A stretch of DNA of 64,000 nt from Bacillota bacterium. GTDB lineage: Bacteria > Bacillota > Dethiobacteria > DTU022 > UBA8154. Location: the NCBI GenBank assembly GCA_012798755.1, contig JAAZMP010000026.1, positions 1 through 64,000 of the forward strand, in the 5' to 3' direction. The translations under genes were made by a program, and so were the position numbers. This document shows, one piece after another, positions 27,005-35,561 of the stretch (its first letter is position 1; each line of letters starts with the position of its first letter). The notes under the pieces were generated by a model. The model saw nothing but the letters and a program-made list of their open reading frames with translations, had not been told where the DNA came from and did no database searches.

Positions 27005-27898
27005 TTACCTTGAGATACCGGCCCTGCTATTTTCTCTTAAAGCCTTAGCACCTATCTGTTCGTGAAAAACCCGCTGGTCGGCTCTATTTTTCAAAAGAAG
27101 ATTGAGCGTGAGTTCTATAGTACTGCTTTGCAAACGATCTTTGTTCAAACTGACAAGGGCTCTTGTCCAATCAAGTGTTTCCGCTATGGAAGGTTTTTTG
27201 CGTATCTCTGCATTTTGGCGGATAAGGTTTACTGCTTTTGCAATCTCCTTGGTCAAATTTTCCCCTGCCTGGGGAACTTTAGCCCGAATTATTTCTACTT
27301 CTCTTTCTATCCCGGGAAAATCAAGGTAAAGAAAAATACAACGCCGTTTTAGTCCATCGGAAAGTTCGCGTTCGCTGTTGCTTGTTAAGACCACAATGGG
27401 TATATGATTTGCTCTGATAGTGCCCAGTTCAGGGACGGAAACCTGAAAATCGGAAAGTAATTCAAAAAGAAAGGCCTCAAATTCATCATCAGACTTATCT
27501 ATTTCGTCAACCAACAACACAACTTTCCGGGGGGACTGAATTGCCTTCAGCAATGGTCTTTCCAGTAAGTATTCCGGAGAAAAAAGATCGTTTTCCAGTT
27601 CATTGGTTTCAGCATTATCTCTGTTGATCTGAATCTTTAAAAGCTGTTTTTGGTAGTTCCACTCATAAAGGGCCTTATTTTCATCCAGTCCTTCGTAACA
27701 CTGCAGCCTGATTAGTTCAGTATCAAATATTTGGGACAGTACCTTACCCATCTCTGTTTTGCCCACTCCCGGAGGACCTTCGATCAAAATTGGTTTTTCC
27801 AGGACCAAACTTAAGTACACTGTTAAAATTGTTTCTTCATCGCAGATATAGCCTACATTTTCAAAACCTTTACGTAAATCTTTCAAGGTCAAATGCAC
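27005..27898 (-). CDS. MoxR/CoxD-type AAA+ ATPase
   Basis: 297 residues. Walker A GPPGVGKTE lies near residue 40, Walker B VVLLVDEIDKSDD near 127, sensor 1 VVLTSNSERELSDGLKRR after it. This is the MoxR family, chaperone-like ATPases that pair with VWA proteins to activate enzymes. Its VWA partner follows 82 bp downstream. GTG start with GGAGG seven bases upstream. No obvious client enzyme (e.g. a molybdenum hydroxylase) is adjacent. Confidence 0.92.
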   Translation of the reverse strand: MHLTLKDLRKGFENVGYICDEETILTVYLSLVLEKPILIEGPPGVGKTEMGKVLSQIFDTELIRLQCYEGLDENKALYEWNYQKQLLKIQINRDNAETNELENDLFSPEYLLERPLLKAIQSPRKVVLLVDEIDKSDDEFEAFLFELLSDFQVSVPELGTIRANHIPIVVLTSNSERELSDGLKRRCIFLYLDFPGIEREVEIIRAKVPQAGENLTKEIAKAVNLIRQNAEIRKKPSIAETLDWTRALVSLNKDRLQSSTIELTLNLLLKNRADQRVFHEQIGAKALRENSRAGISR

Positions 27899-28145
27899 AA
27901 TTCCTCCTCCTTACCTCTGATTTAATTATACAGTACAGCCCGAAAAAAAACATCATCCAAGTGAAAGAAGACAATATGTAAAAAAGGATTATTAATAATT
28001 TTCACGAATATTAACCATTGTGAATGTATTTTACGGCAAAGCAGCTGAGCGAACCTGTGTATTAATGCTTTAAATAACAGCTAATGGGGAAAATATCCTA
28101 CACCGTCACCTAAAAAAATACCCCAATCAAGGAGGTAGCTTTATT

Positions 28146-29450
28146 ATGAATGTTATGAACATGGACGAACTGGCACGCCTGGTAAAAGACTCATCCATTA
28201 AGCTGGCCGCAGTCCCAACCAACCTTAAAAATAAGGCGCTTGAAAACATTGCTAAGTCTTTGAAAGAAAAGGAAAAAGAGATCATTGCGGCCAACCAAGA
28301 TGACCTGGAAAGAAGTAAGCGGGAAAATTTGTCTGAGCCGCTTCTTAAAAGATTAAAGTTCGATGAAACTAAGATAGCAGATGTAGTTGATGGAATATAT
28401 GATTTGATTGATCTTGAAGATCCCGTGGGCAAGACGCTGCTTTCCACCGAACTGGACAGGGGATTGGAACTGTACAGTGTTACATGCCCGATCGGGGTCA
28501 TCGGCATCATTTTTGAATCCAGGCCTGATGCGCTTGTACAAATATCAACTCTTTGTCTCAAAAGCGGAAATGGGGTTCTTCTTAAAGGAGGATCCGAGGC
28601 AAGCAAAACCAACCGCATCTTAGCTGATATCATTATTGCTGCCGCCGAAGAAGCAGGCATCCCTCCACATTGGGCTGCGCTGTTGGAAACGCGGGCAGAT
28701 GTAAACGATATGCTTAAGATGGATCGCTATATTGACCTTATCATCCCCAGGGGTTCAAACGAATTCGTACGTTATATCATGGATAATTCCAGAATCCCGG
28801 TTATGGGCCATTCTGACGGTATTTGCCACTGCTATGTGGATGAAGACGCAGATCTTAAGGTGGCTTTAAACGTTACCGTAGATTCCAAAATACAGTATGT
28901 AGCCGTATGTAATGCTGTAGAAACGTTGCTGGTACATGAAAAGATCGCACCGGAATTTTTGCCCTCCTTAAAAGAATCACTGGATAGCGAAAGTGTAGAA
29001 CTTGTGGGTTGCGCCAAGACCCGGGCTTTAATCTCCGTTTCTCCTGCTGTGGAGGAAGACTGGAGAGCGGAGTACCTGGATTATAAGCTGGCAATTAAAA
29101 TTGTTCCGGGGCTGGAAGAAGCAATTGATCATATCAACAAATATGGATCGGGGCATACCGATAGCATCATAACCAGGGATAAAGAAAAAGCAGCACGTTT
29201 TATGAACTATGTAGACTCAGGGAATGTGTTTTGGAACTGTTCCACCCGTTTTAGCGATGGTTTCCGCTATGGATTTGGAGCAGAGGTAGGAATAAGCACC
29301 AGCAAAATTCACTCCCGTGGCCCGGTAGGCCTTGAGGGTCTTGTGATTTACAAGTACAAACTGATCGGGGATGGCCATATCGTAAAAGATTATGCCGATC
29401 GCAGCAAAACTTTTAAGCACACAAACTTGAACAAAAAACTTGAATTATAA
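28146..29450 (+). CDS. proA: Glutamate-5-semialdehyde dehydrogenase (gamma-glutamyl phosphate reductase)
   Basis: 434 residues, full family length. The catalytic Cys is in QYVAVCNAVETLLVH. Other conserved blocks are VGIIFESRPDALVQI-like CPIGVIGIIFESRPDALVQI and RFSDGFRYGFGAEVGISTSK. It makes glutamate semialdehyde in proline synthesis. AAGGAGG lies ten bases before ATG 28146. Its usual partner proB is not next to it, so the gene stands alone between the MoxR gene (divergent) and the regulator at 29470 (convergent). Confidence 0.95.
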   Translation: MNVMNMDELARLVKDSSIKLAAVPTNLKNKALENIAKSLKEKEKEIIAANQDDLERSKRENLSEPLLKRLKFDETKIADVVDGIYDLIDLEDPVGKTLLSTELDRGLELYSVTCPIGVIGIIFESRPDALVQISTLCLKSGNGVLLKGGSEASKTNRILADIIIAAAEEAGIPPHWAALLETRADVNDMLKMDRYIDLIIPRGSNEFVRYIMDNSRIPVMGHSDGICHCYVDEDADLKVALNVTVDSKIQYVAVCNAVETLLVHEKIAPEFLPSLKESLDSESVELVGCAKTRALISVSPAVEEDWRAEYLDYKLAIKIVPGLEEAIDHINKYGSGHTDSIITRDKEKAARFMNYVDSGNVFWNCSTRFSDGFRYGFGAEVGISTSKIHSRGPVGLEGLVIYKYKLIGDGHIVKDYADRSKTFKHTNLNKKLEL

Positions 29451-29469
29451 AAACCCGTGTCCTATTTTA

Positions 29470-31491
29470 TCATTTAAAAAGCCTGTGGATTTTAATCGCT
29501 ATGTTCAGCTCTAAACATGTTTCGGCATCCGACAGGTCTATTTTAAGGATCTCTTCTATTTTTTTCAACCTATAGCTCATTGTTTTTGCATGTATAAACA
29601 GCCTTTCGGCAGACTCTTTAATAACACTTTTGGTAGCCAGGAAAGTCTCTAAAGTTAACAATAGGGAACTTTTCTTACTTCTATCATGTTCAAGAAGTGC
29701 TCCTATTTTTTCACTGACATACCTTTTTAATAATTTTTTGTTATTTATGCCAAATATTAAATTGTAGATGCCTAAATCGCTGTAGGCTACTGCATTTCCT
29801 GAGTTAAAAATGATATTATTTTTTTCACCTGCCTCCAACACCCTTTTTGCCTTTTGATAGCTTTCCTTTATTTTAACAATCTCCTTCACCGGTTCGCCTA
29901 TGCCGGCTACAACTTGAGTTGCAGGATAATTTTTTTGTACTTTTATACAAATAGTGTTTAGTTTTCCCACAATGCGGCTTTGTTCATTCGCCGGGCATAA
30001 GACAATCAGATTGTTTCCCCTTAATAACGAAATGTACTGTGGCAAACATTTATCCAACAAAAAAACCAGGTTGTCTATCGGTTTTTGCAGGCACATGGAA
30101 ACATTCTGCCTACTGCTACCTGGTTTTTTTTGTATGCTAAGCACCGCCGCTAATTGGGGGCTGGAAATATCATAATTTAAAAACTTTGCACGCTCCAGTA
30201 TTTCCTTTTCGTTTTTAAAATCTCCTTGCAATAATAAATCCAAAAATTCGCCTTTTAGTCTGCCTTCAATTTCATAGGCATTTTTTTCCTTTACCAGCTC
30301 GAGTGCTGCAACCAATGCAGTCTGTTCGATAGCAATCATATTAAATTCACTGAAAGATTTTTCATCAAATAAAGCAGAAAGGTAACCTAAAATATCGTTT
30401 TTGTCGGTTAAAGGAACCAAAACACGGTAATAGGTGATCCCTTTTTCCGGCAAAGGAGCTATACAGGCAATTTTTTTCTTTTGAACTGCTTCCCTGAACT
30501 GAGTGCCAATGTGGTCTTTGATGATCTTTAAACGTTCAGAGTCTTCAGGCATGTAGCGATCTTTTTCTTCCAGGGAGGCTTTACATAAAATGTTGAAATG
30601 TTTGTCCTCCACGATTACTTTTGATTTCAAGAATTCGGTTAGGGTCTGCGTTACAGCAGACAATCCTTCGCCGTATAGCACTTTTCTAATCAGTTTTCCG
30701 TGTATATCCATCAGCAGTCTTAATTTTTTCTGCTGATCGCTTAGGTTTTCATTGATTTTTTTTAGTTTTTCCCGTTGTTTTTTTTCATTTTTTATATAGG
30801 CAGAGTTTTCCAGTAGCAGCGCCATATGCGAAGATAGTAAACTTAGCAGCTCGACATCTTTCTCCGTAAAATCGCCCGCTTTTTTATTGTCAACATGAAG
30901 AACTCCAATACGTTTTGTATTGACCTCCAAAGGAACTGTTATAGTACTGCGGGCTCCATATTTTAAAACAAAATTTTTTAAGAACCTGGGGTCAGATCGT
31001 GTATCGTTTGAAATGGAAGGTGCACCGGTCAAAAAAACGCTTACCGCGTTGCCTTTGCCGTTTAAAGGCACGCGGTAAGCGTTGATGTCTTCGTCTTCTT
31101 CCAACCCGAATGCAGGCTTTTGTAATACAAGCTCTTTGCTTTCCTCATTATAAAGCATTACCCCGGCTGCTTCTGCACCCAGTATTTTACTTACAAGATT
31201 AACAATTTGCTCCACTACCTTTTTAAATGTAAAATTTTCAACGTTAATTTGCGGCAGAACCCTGTCCATAAATAAAGAACCCTGCTGTCTTTGTCCCCGA
31301 TCATCAGTTCCGGTATAACTGCCCATATTATTTGCCAAATTAAACAAAGCCTTTTTCATAACTTCTGACCTATTCAATTGCGATTGATCGGCAATCCTGT
31401 CCAACAATTTTATTTCCCTGGGAGAAAAAGAAACTGTCAAGCTGCTAAGTTGTTTTTTTTCATTTTCAAATCTAGCTGTTCTGCCGTCCAT
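29470..31491 (-). CDS. PucR-like transcription regulator with RHH-like N-terminus and GAF domain
   Basis: 673 residues. Residues 15-50 (LTVSFSPREIKLLDRIADQS, then QLNRSEVMKKAL) look like a ribbon-helix-helix or short helical DNA-binding unit. A GAF domain follows (about 85-235), then a coiled coil (235-275), a second sensor-like region, a degenerate GGDEF-like region and a C-terminal PucR-type helix-turn-helix (SAERLFIHAKTMSYRLKKIE). Such proteins sense small molecules and control catabolic genes. It ends the carboxylase cluster (52 bp after accC), so it probably controls that cluster. Two DNA-binding ends in one protein is unusual. Confidence 0.85.
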   Translation of the reverse strand: MDGRTARFENEKKQLSSLTVSFSPREIKLLDRIADQSQLNRSEVMKKALFNLANNMGSYTGTDDRGQRQQGSLFMDRVLPQINVENFTFKKVVEQIVNLVSKILGAEAAGVMLYNEESKELVLQKPAFGLEEDEDINAYRVPLNGKGNAVSVFLTGAPSISNDTRSDPRFLKNFVLKYGARSTITVPLEVNTKRIGVLHVDNKKAGDFTEKDVELLSLLSSHMALLLENSAYIKNEKKQREKLKKINENLSDQQKKLRLLMDIHGKLIRKVLYGEGLSAVTQTLTEFLKSKVIVEDKHFNILCKASLEEKDRYMPEDSERLKIIKDHIGTQFREAVQKKKIACIAPLPEKGITYYRVLVPLTDKNDILGYLSALFDEKSFSEFNMIAIEQTALVAALELVKEKNAYEIEGRLKGEFLDLLLQGDFKNEKEILERAKFLNYDISSPQLAAVLSIQKKPGSSRQNVSMCLQKPIDNLVFLLDKCLPQYISLLRGNNLIVLCPANEQSRIVGKLNTICIKVQKNYPATQVVAGIGEPVKEIVKIKESYQKAKRVLEAGEKNNIIFNSGNAVAYSDLGIYNLIFGINNKKLLKRYVSEKIGALLEHDRSKKSSLLLTLETFLATKSVIKESAERLFIHAKTMSYRLKKIEEILKIDLSDAETCLELNIAIKIHRLFK

Positions 31492-31542
31492 TGATCACAA
31501 CCCCCAAAAATTTAAAGAACTTGTTTAAGCCGACATTATTCC

Positions 31543-32904
31543 TTACTGTAAAATGTGTTGCAGTTTGTCTTCCAGCAAACGGGTATGCACTTTGCCGGCC
31601 TTAAAATCAGGAGTACTTATAAATTTATGATGAAACGATACGGTTGTACTGATCCCTTCCACGGCAAATTCGTCTAGAGCCGCCAGCATTTTTCTAATAG
31701 CATGATCGCGGTTTCGGCCGTGAACAATCAGTTTGCCGATTAGCGAATCGTAGAAAATGGGTATTGTATAACCCACATAGCAATGTGAATCAACCCTAAT
31801 CCCCGGCCCTTGCGGGATTTCCCATCTCGTAATTTTCCCGGGGGTCGGACGAAAATTTTCTTCAGCTATTTCGGCATTGATTCGACATTCAATTGCGTGA
31901 CCTGAAAAAGTAATTTCCTCCTGGGAAAAAGACAGCTTTTCACCTGCAGCAACATTGATCATTTCCTCAATCAAGTCAACACCGGTGACCTCTTCCGTTA
32001 CTGGATGCTCTACCTGAACCCTGGTGTTGACTTCAAGAAAATAGAATTTTCCACTGTCCTGATCCACCAAGAATTCTACCGTCCCGGCACTTTCATAACC
32101 TATGAATTCTCCTAATTTTACAGCGGAAGCATGGAGCTCCTTACGCAATTTTTCAGTAATATTCGGAGCCCCTGCTTCTTCAATCAATTTTTGGTGGCGC
32201 CGCTGGGTTGAACAATCCCGTTCGCCTAAATGGACTACATTGCCATATTTGTCTCCTATGATTTGTACTTCAATATGTCGGGCATGGGCAATATATTTTT
32301 CCACAAAAAGTGAACTGTCACCGAAAGCAGCGCGTGACTCAGCAGAAGCCTCGTTAAAGGCTTGCTCTAATTTACCCTTATTCTCTTCACTTACAATTTT
32401 CATGCCGCGACCGCCGCCGCCGGCTGCTGCTTTAAGCATTACCGGAAAACCTATTTCCCCAACAACATCGAGCACATCTTCAAAAGAATTTACCTTTTCT
32501 GAACCCGGCAGGCAGGGAACACCGCTTTTTTCCGCCAGGGATCGCGCAACCAGTTTATTTCCCATGTTAACGATATTTTCGGTCTTGGGCCCGATAAAAA
32601 CAACGCCGGCTTTTTTACAAGCCTCCGGTAGTTCAGGTTGTTCCGCTAAAAATCCGTAACCCGGGTGGAGAGCTTCCGCACCAACATCCTTTGCAGTTTG
32701 GATGATGGCCGGGATGTCCAAATAAGTAGCGACACCCGGCCCCCCGATAATAACAGTTTCATCGGCTAACCTTGCCGCCAAAGAATCCTTGTCAGCTTCC
32801 GAAGCGGCAAGAACGGTTTTAATACCCATAACCCGGCAAGTTCTAATCAGGCGTACAGCTATTTCTCCTCTGTTAGCAATTAAAATCTTGGAAAATCTTT
32901 TCAT
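31543..32904 (-). CDS. accC: Biotin carboxylase subunit
   Basis: 453 residues with the full ATP-grasp biotin carboxylase architecture: KILIANRGEIAVRLIRTCR at the start, Gly-rich AAAGGGGRGMK, and catalytic EVNTRVQVEHPVTEEVTG. It carboxylates biotin on the carrier at 33001-33546 using ATP and bicarbonate. Because the carboxyltransferase in this cluster is of the pyruvate-carboxylase type, it may serve that enzyme rather than, or as well as, acetyl-CoA carboxylase. GGAGG lies eleven bases before ATG 32904. Confidence 0.94.
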   Translation of the reverse strand: MKRFSKILIANRGEIAVRLIRTCRVMGIKTVLAASEADKDSLAARLADETVIIGGPGVATYLDIPAIIQTAKDVGAEALHPGYGFLAEQPELPEACKKAGVVFIGPKTENIVNMGNKLVARSLAEKSGVPCLPGSEKVNSFEDVLDVVGEIGFPVMLKAAAGGGGRGMKIVSEENKGKLEQAFNEASAESRAAFGDSSLFVEKYIAHARHIEVQIIGDKYGNVVHLGERDCSTQRRHQKLIEEAGAPNITEKLRKELHASAVKLGEFIGYESAGTVEFLVDQDSGKFYFLEVNTRVQVEHPVTEEVTGVDLIEEMINVAAGEKLSFSQEEITFSGHAIECRINAEIAEENFRPTPGKITRWEIPQGPGIRVDSHCYVGYTIPIFYDSLIGKLIVHGRNRDHAIRKMLAALDEFAVEGISTTVSFHHKFISTPDFKAGKVHTRLLEDKLQHILQ

Positions 32905-33000
32905 AAGAAACCGGGCCTCCTAAGTATCACTATTTCCAACATGCCTATACACCGTCACAAGATATAAACAGGCAGTACTTTCGGTATTTTGTATCGCAAG

Positions 33001-33546
33001 CTATTCAACTTTAATAGCCATAAGTGGTTGTTCCGGTTCAATTTGTTCGGCATTTTTGACATAGATCTCAATAACTTCTCCATCAGCAGGTGCCGCAATA
33101 CTACTGAAGACCTTCATCACTTCATACAGCCCAACCGTATCGCCTTGTTTCACCTTGCTCCCCACTTCAACATATGGGGGTTCCCCCGGTGCCGCTTGGG
33201 CATAAAAGAGCCCATACGAAGGAGCCCTTACGATTGCAACCCCTTCCCGTTCCACAACTTCTTTTTTGGTTACAGTGGCAGACGCCTCTTCAATTGCAGC
33301 TGTTTCGACTTTTTCCGTCGTTTCTTGTGGTTCCACGGCTACCGCTTCAGTACTGCTGCTTACGGAGGCCACTGCTTTGGTTGAACTTTCCCCAACATCC
33401 GATACTTCGCCCTTACTAATGACTATTTTAGTGTCTCCATTTTCCAATTTGAGGTAATCAAACGGTGATTTTTCCAACCTGTCAATTAAAATTGCCATGC
33501 TTTTAAATTCTTCGGTATCGAATATGCCAAATATATTTGTACTCAT
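33001..33546 (-). CDS. accB: Biotin carboxyl carrier protein
   Basis: 181 residues. The N-terminal 50 residues resemble AccB (LIDRLEKSPFDYLKLENGD). An Ala/Glu/Thr/Val-rich linker of about 50 residues follows, then the biotinyl domain with Lys145 in YEVMKVFSS, where the usual AMKM/VMKL is altered. It shuttles CO2 between the biotin carboxylase and carboxyltransferase. GGAGG lies seven bases before ATG 33546. It lies 30 bp after the carboxyltransferase gene. Confidence 0.9.
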   Translation of the reverse strand: MSTNIFGIFDTEEFKSMAILIDRLEKSPFDYLKLENGDTKIVISKGEVSDVGESSTKAVASVSSSTEAVAVEPQETTEKVETAAIEEASATVTKKEVVEREGVAIVRAPSYGLFYAQAAPGEPPYVEVGSKVKQGDTVGLYEVMKVFSSIAAPADGEVIEIYVKNAEQIEPEQPLMAIKVE

Positions 33547-33575
33547 TTAAACACCTCCGGCTTTTAGGTTTATTT

Positions 33576-35126
33576 TTATTTTTGTTTCCGCAGCTCAAAG
33601 GTACCTTTCGGGCCCTTGATCTGGAAATTTGTAACCTTAGGCTGTTGGCTCAACTTATCTATAAGTTCCAGTATCGGCATATCATGCGCGGAAAATTTCA
33701 TGAATTTGCTGCCGCGCTCTTCTATGGTTCTATACATGGTATCTATTTCGTCCTGACCCTTCATGAGATAGCGTAACATAAATTCTTCATCGGACAGGTG
33801 AACGGCATCAAGCTGTTTTCTAACGTCCTTGACGGATAAATGCTGTATCACATTTTTGGAGTGATCAAAATCTCTTTGCAGTTCCTTGGCTCTGGGTAAA
33901 CTTAAAAACTTGTCCTTTAGATTTTGATCCATTTCCAAATAGCCCGAATCGGCCGAAAAACAACCCAGCGCCACCTTGATCATTTCGTCTATAACTACTT
34001 TGTAACGTTCACCCGTGGCTACGTTTAGCGCAGCCTGAGTGCAGACAAATTGCGAATAAGGTGTAATCATATGTGGGTAGCCTGTTTCTTCACATATCGT
34101 GATACATTCCTCGGCAACCTCGTCCATTCTACCCGTAAGTTTTAGTTCCTTTAACTGGTGCACAGTATTAGATATAACACCGCCGGGAATCTTATGCTTA
34201 TAGAGATAAAGGTTATAGCGTGTAGGGCCAAAATGAGTCGGCAAGGGGTAGGTCCCTACTGCTCGCATAGCATCTTCCGGACCCACCTGTTTTGCCATAG
34301 TGTATATGCGTTCGGAGACCCTTTGGATCCTTTCCATATCGAGATTTGTTTTCAGACCCAGATGTTTGCAGTTGTCCACGGTATTAAATACGCTTGGCTG
34401 CGCTGTCCCTTCGGCCATAGGCGGAATAGCTACATGGAAGGTCCGGCATCCCATTTTCATTGCTTCCACATAGACAGCATCGGCCATACCGGTAGTACAA
34501 TGGCTATGAAGCTCCAGGGGTAGGCCTTTTGAATGTTCTTGAACAATTGGCAGCACTTCCCTTATTGAATCTATCTCCAGCAACCCGCCGGCATCCTTAA
34601 TATACATGGAGGTAGGTTCATAGGCCGCCATCATTTTTGTTTTTTCTTCAAAGTAGCCCTCCGACTGGTGCCTCGGGGAAATGTAATAGCAGACACCAAA
34701 ATTAATCTCCAAACCCAGTTTCTTAATCATTGGGACAAACCACCCGTAACTATCAGTGCCATAGACGTTGCCCATAAGTTGCACACGCTGCAATGCCCCG
34801 TAGTTTACCAGCAGCGACAAAAATAATTCTGTCATTGCACGGGGAGTATCCCACATATCCCAAGGATCGATGCCCGGCTCGCTCATTATACCTTTCTTGG
34901 TCTTGGTTTTGCCGAACATTCTTACCATTTCCCAAATATCTTCCCTTAAATCACGCGTATATTTTTTAAAGTTTACAGCCACATAGGGCGCATCAATATA
35001 AGCGTAGCCGGCATTATCAATGTCTTCCAGTATTTCCTTCATCATACCGGCCGGCATACCGGAGGCCCAGTTACTTTGCGCCCCATCCCTCATTGTAGTA
35101 TCAACGAAATTTACAACCTCTTTCAT
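33576..35126 (-). CDS. Carboxyltransferase subunit, pyruvate carboxylase/oxaloacetate decarboxylase type
   Basis: 516 residues of the HMGL-like carboxyltransferase family. The metal site Asp is in DTTMRDGAQS (9-18), the carbamylated Lys177 in YIKDAGGLL, and the metal His207/His209 in LELHSHCTTG. The C-terminal part is the PYC/OADA extension. It has no fused biotinyl domain: the carrier is separate. Pyruvate carboxylase signatures read DTTLRDAHQS, so the DGAQSNW variant may mean another substrate. Neighbours (PaaK-type ligase, PucR regulator) suggest a role in acid degradation. Confidence 0.85.
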   Translation of the reverse strand: MKEVVNFVDTTMRDGAQSNWASGMPAGMMKEILEDIDNAGYAYIDAPYVAVNFKKYTRDLREDIWEMVRMFGKTKTKKGIMSEPGIDPWDMWDTPRAMTELFLSLLVNYGALQRVQLMGNVYGTDSYGWFVPMIKKLGLEINFGVCYYISPRHQSEGYFEEKTKMMAAYEPTSMYIKDAGGLLEIDSIREVLPIVQEHSKGLPLELHSHCTTGMADAVYVEAMKMGCRTFHVAIPPMAEGTAQPSVFNTVDNCKHLGLKTNLDMERIQRVSERIYTMAKQVGPEDAMRAVGTYPLPTHFGPTRYNLYLYKHKIPGGVISNTVHQLKELKLTGRMDEVAEECITICEETGYPHMITPYSQFVCTQAALNVATGERYKVVIDEMIKVALGCFSADSGYLEMDQNLKDKFLSLPRAKELQRDFDHSKNVIQHLSVKDVRKQLDAVHLSDEEFMLRYLMKGQDEIDTMYRTIEERGSKFMKFSAHDMPILELIDKLSQQPKVTNFQIKGPKGTFELRKQK

Positions 35127-35181
35127 AAATTTTTCACCTCTACATACCCTGTTTTTTTACATTTAAATCTGAGATATCAGA

Positions 35182-35212
35182 TCTGCAAGAAAACACAAGC
35201 TTTCCTTGCAGA
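35182..35212. repeat. Inverted repeat upstream of the carboxyltransferase gene
   Basis: TCTGCAAG (35182-35189) and CTTGCAGA (35205-35212) are perfect 8-bp arms around 15 bases. It sits about 60 bases upstream of the carboxyltransferase start, in the 5' region or the tail of the short reading frame transcript. It could be an operator for the PucR-like protein or an RNA hairpin. No T run follows on the minus strand. Confidence 0.5.
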
Positions 35213-35341
35213 CGTCCTGCACTATCATCTGTAAAATTTTATTAGCATTACCACTGCCCATACTTTTAACAATCTTTGCCCCTTAACCTCAGGTGTACCG
35301 GTAGGAATTTTTATTAACATAAAACAAAAGATTGTGTGTTT

Positions 35342-35446
35342 TTACAAAACTAGTACTATGTTTGTTCTTTTTGTTTCTTTATGGCGACAATAGCTGCTTC
35401 TGCTTGCCAGGCCATCCGACAGGTTCATTACAGTCATTATTTTCAT
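35342..35446 (-). CDS. Possible 34-residue peptide with a perfect ribosome binding site
   Basis: A short reading frame beginning MKIMTVMNLSDGLASRSS and ending IVLVL. It is preceded by AAGGAGGTGATC, complementary to the 12 bases at the very end of 16S rRNA, three bases before ATG 35446. It lies between the PaaK-type ligase gene and the carboxyltransferase gene on their strand. The C-terminal half is basic (CRHKETKRTN). No family recognised. It could be a leader peptide or a small protein; coding is inferred from the RBS and position. Confidence 0.45.
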   Translation of the reverse strand: MKIMTVMNLSDGLASRSSYCRHKETKRTNIVLVL

Positions 35447-35561
35447 TGATCACCTCCTTCCAACTTCCCAGTGTCCTTAAATTGTTACTTGTCCTAATAT
35501 TAAATATACTATCCTTACCGGCTAAATACCTCTTAAAAAAATATGGAAATGCAATTAATGC

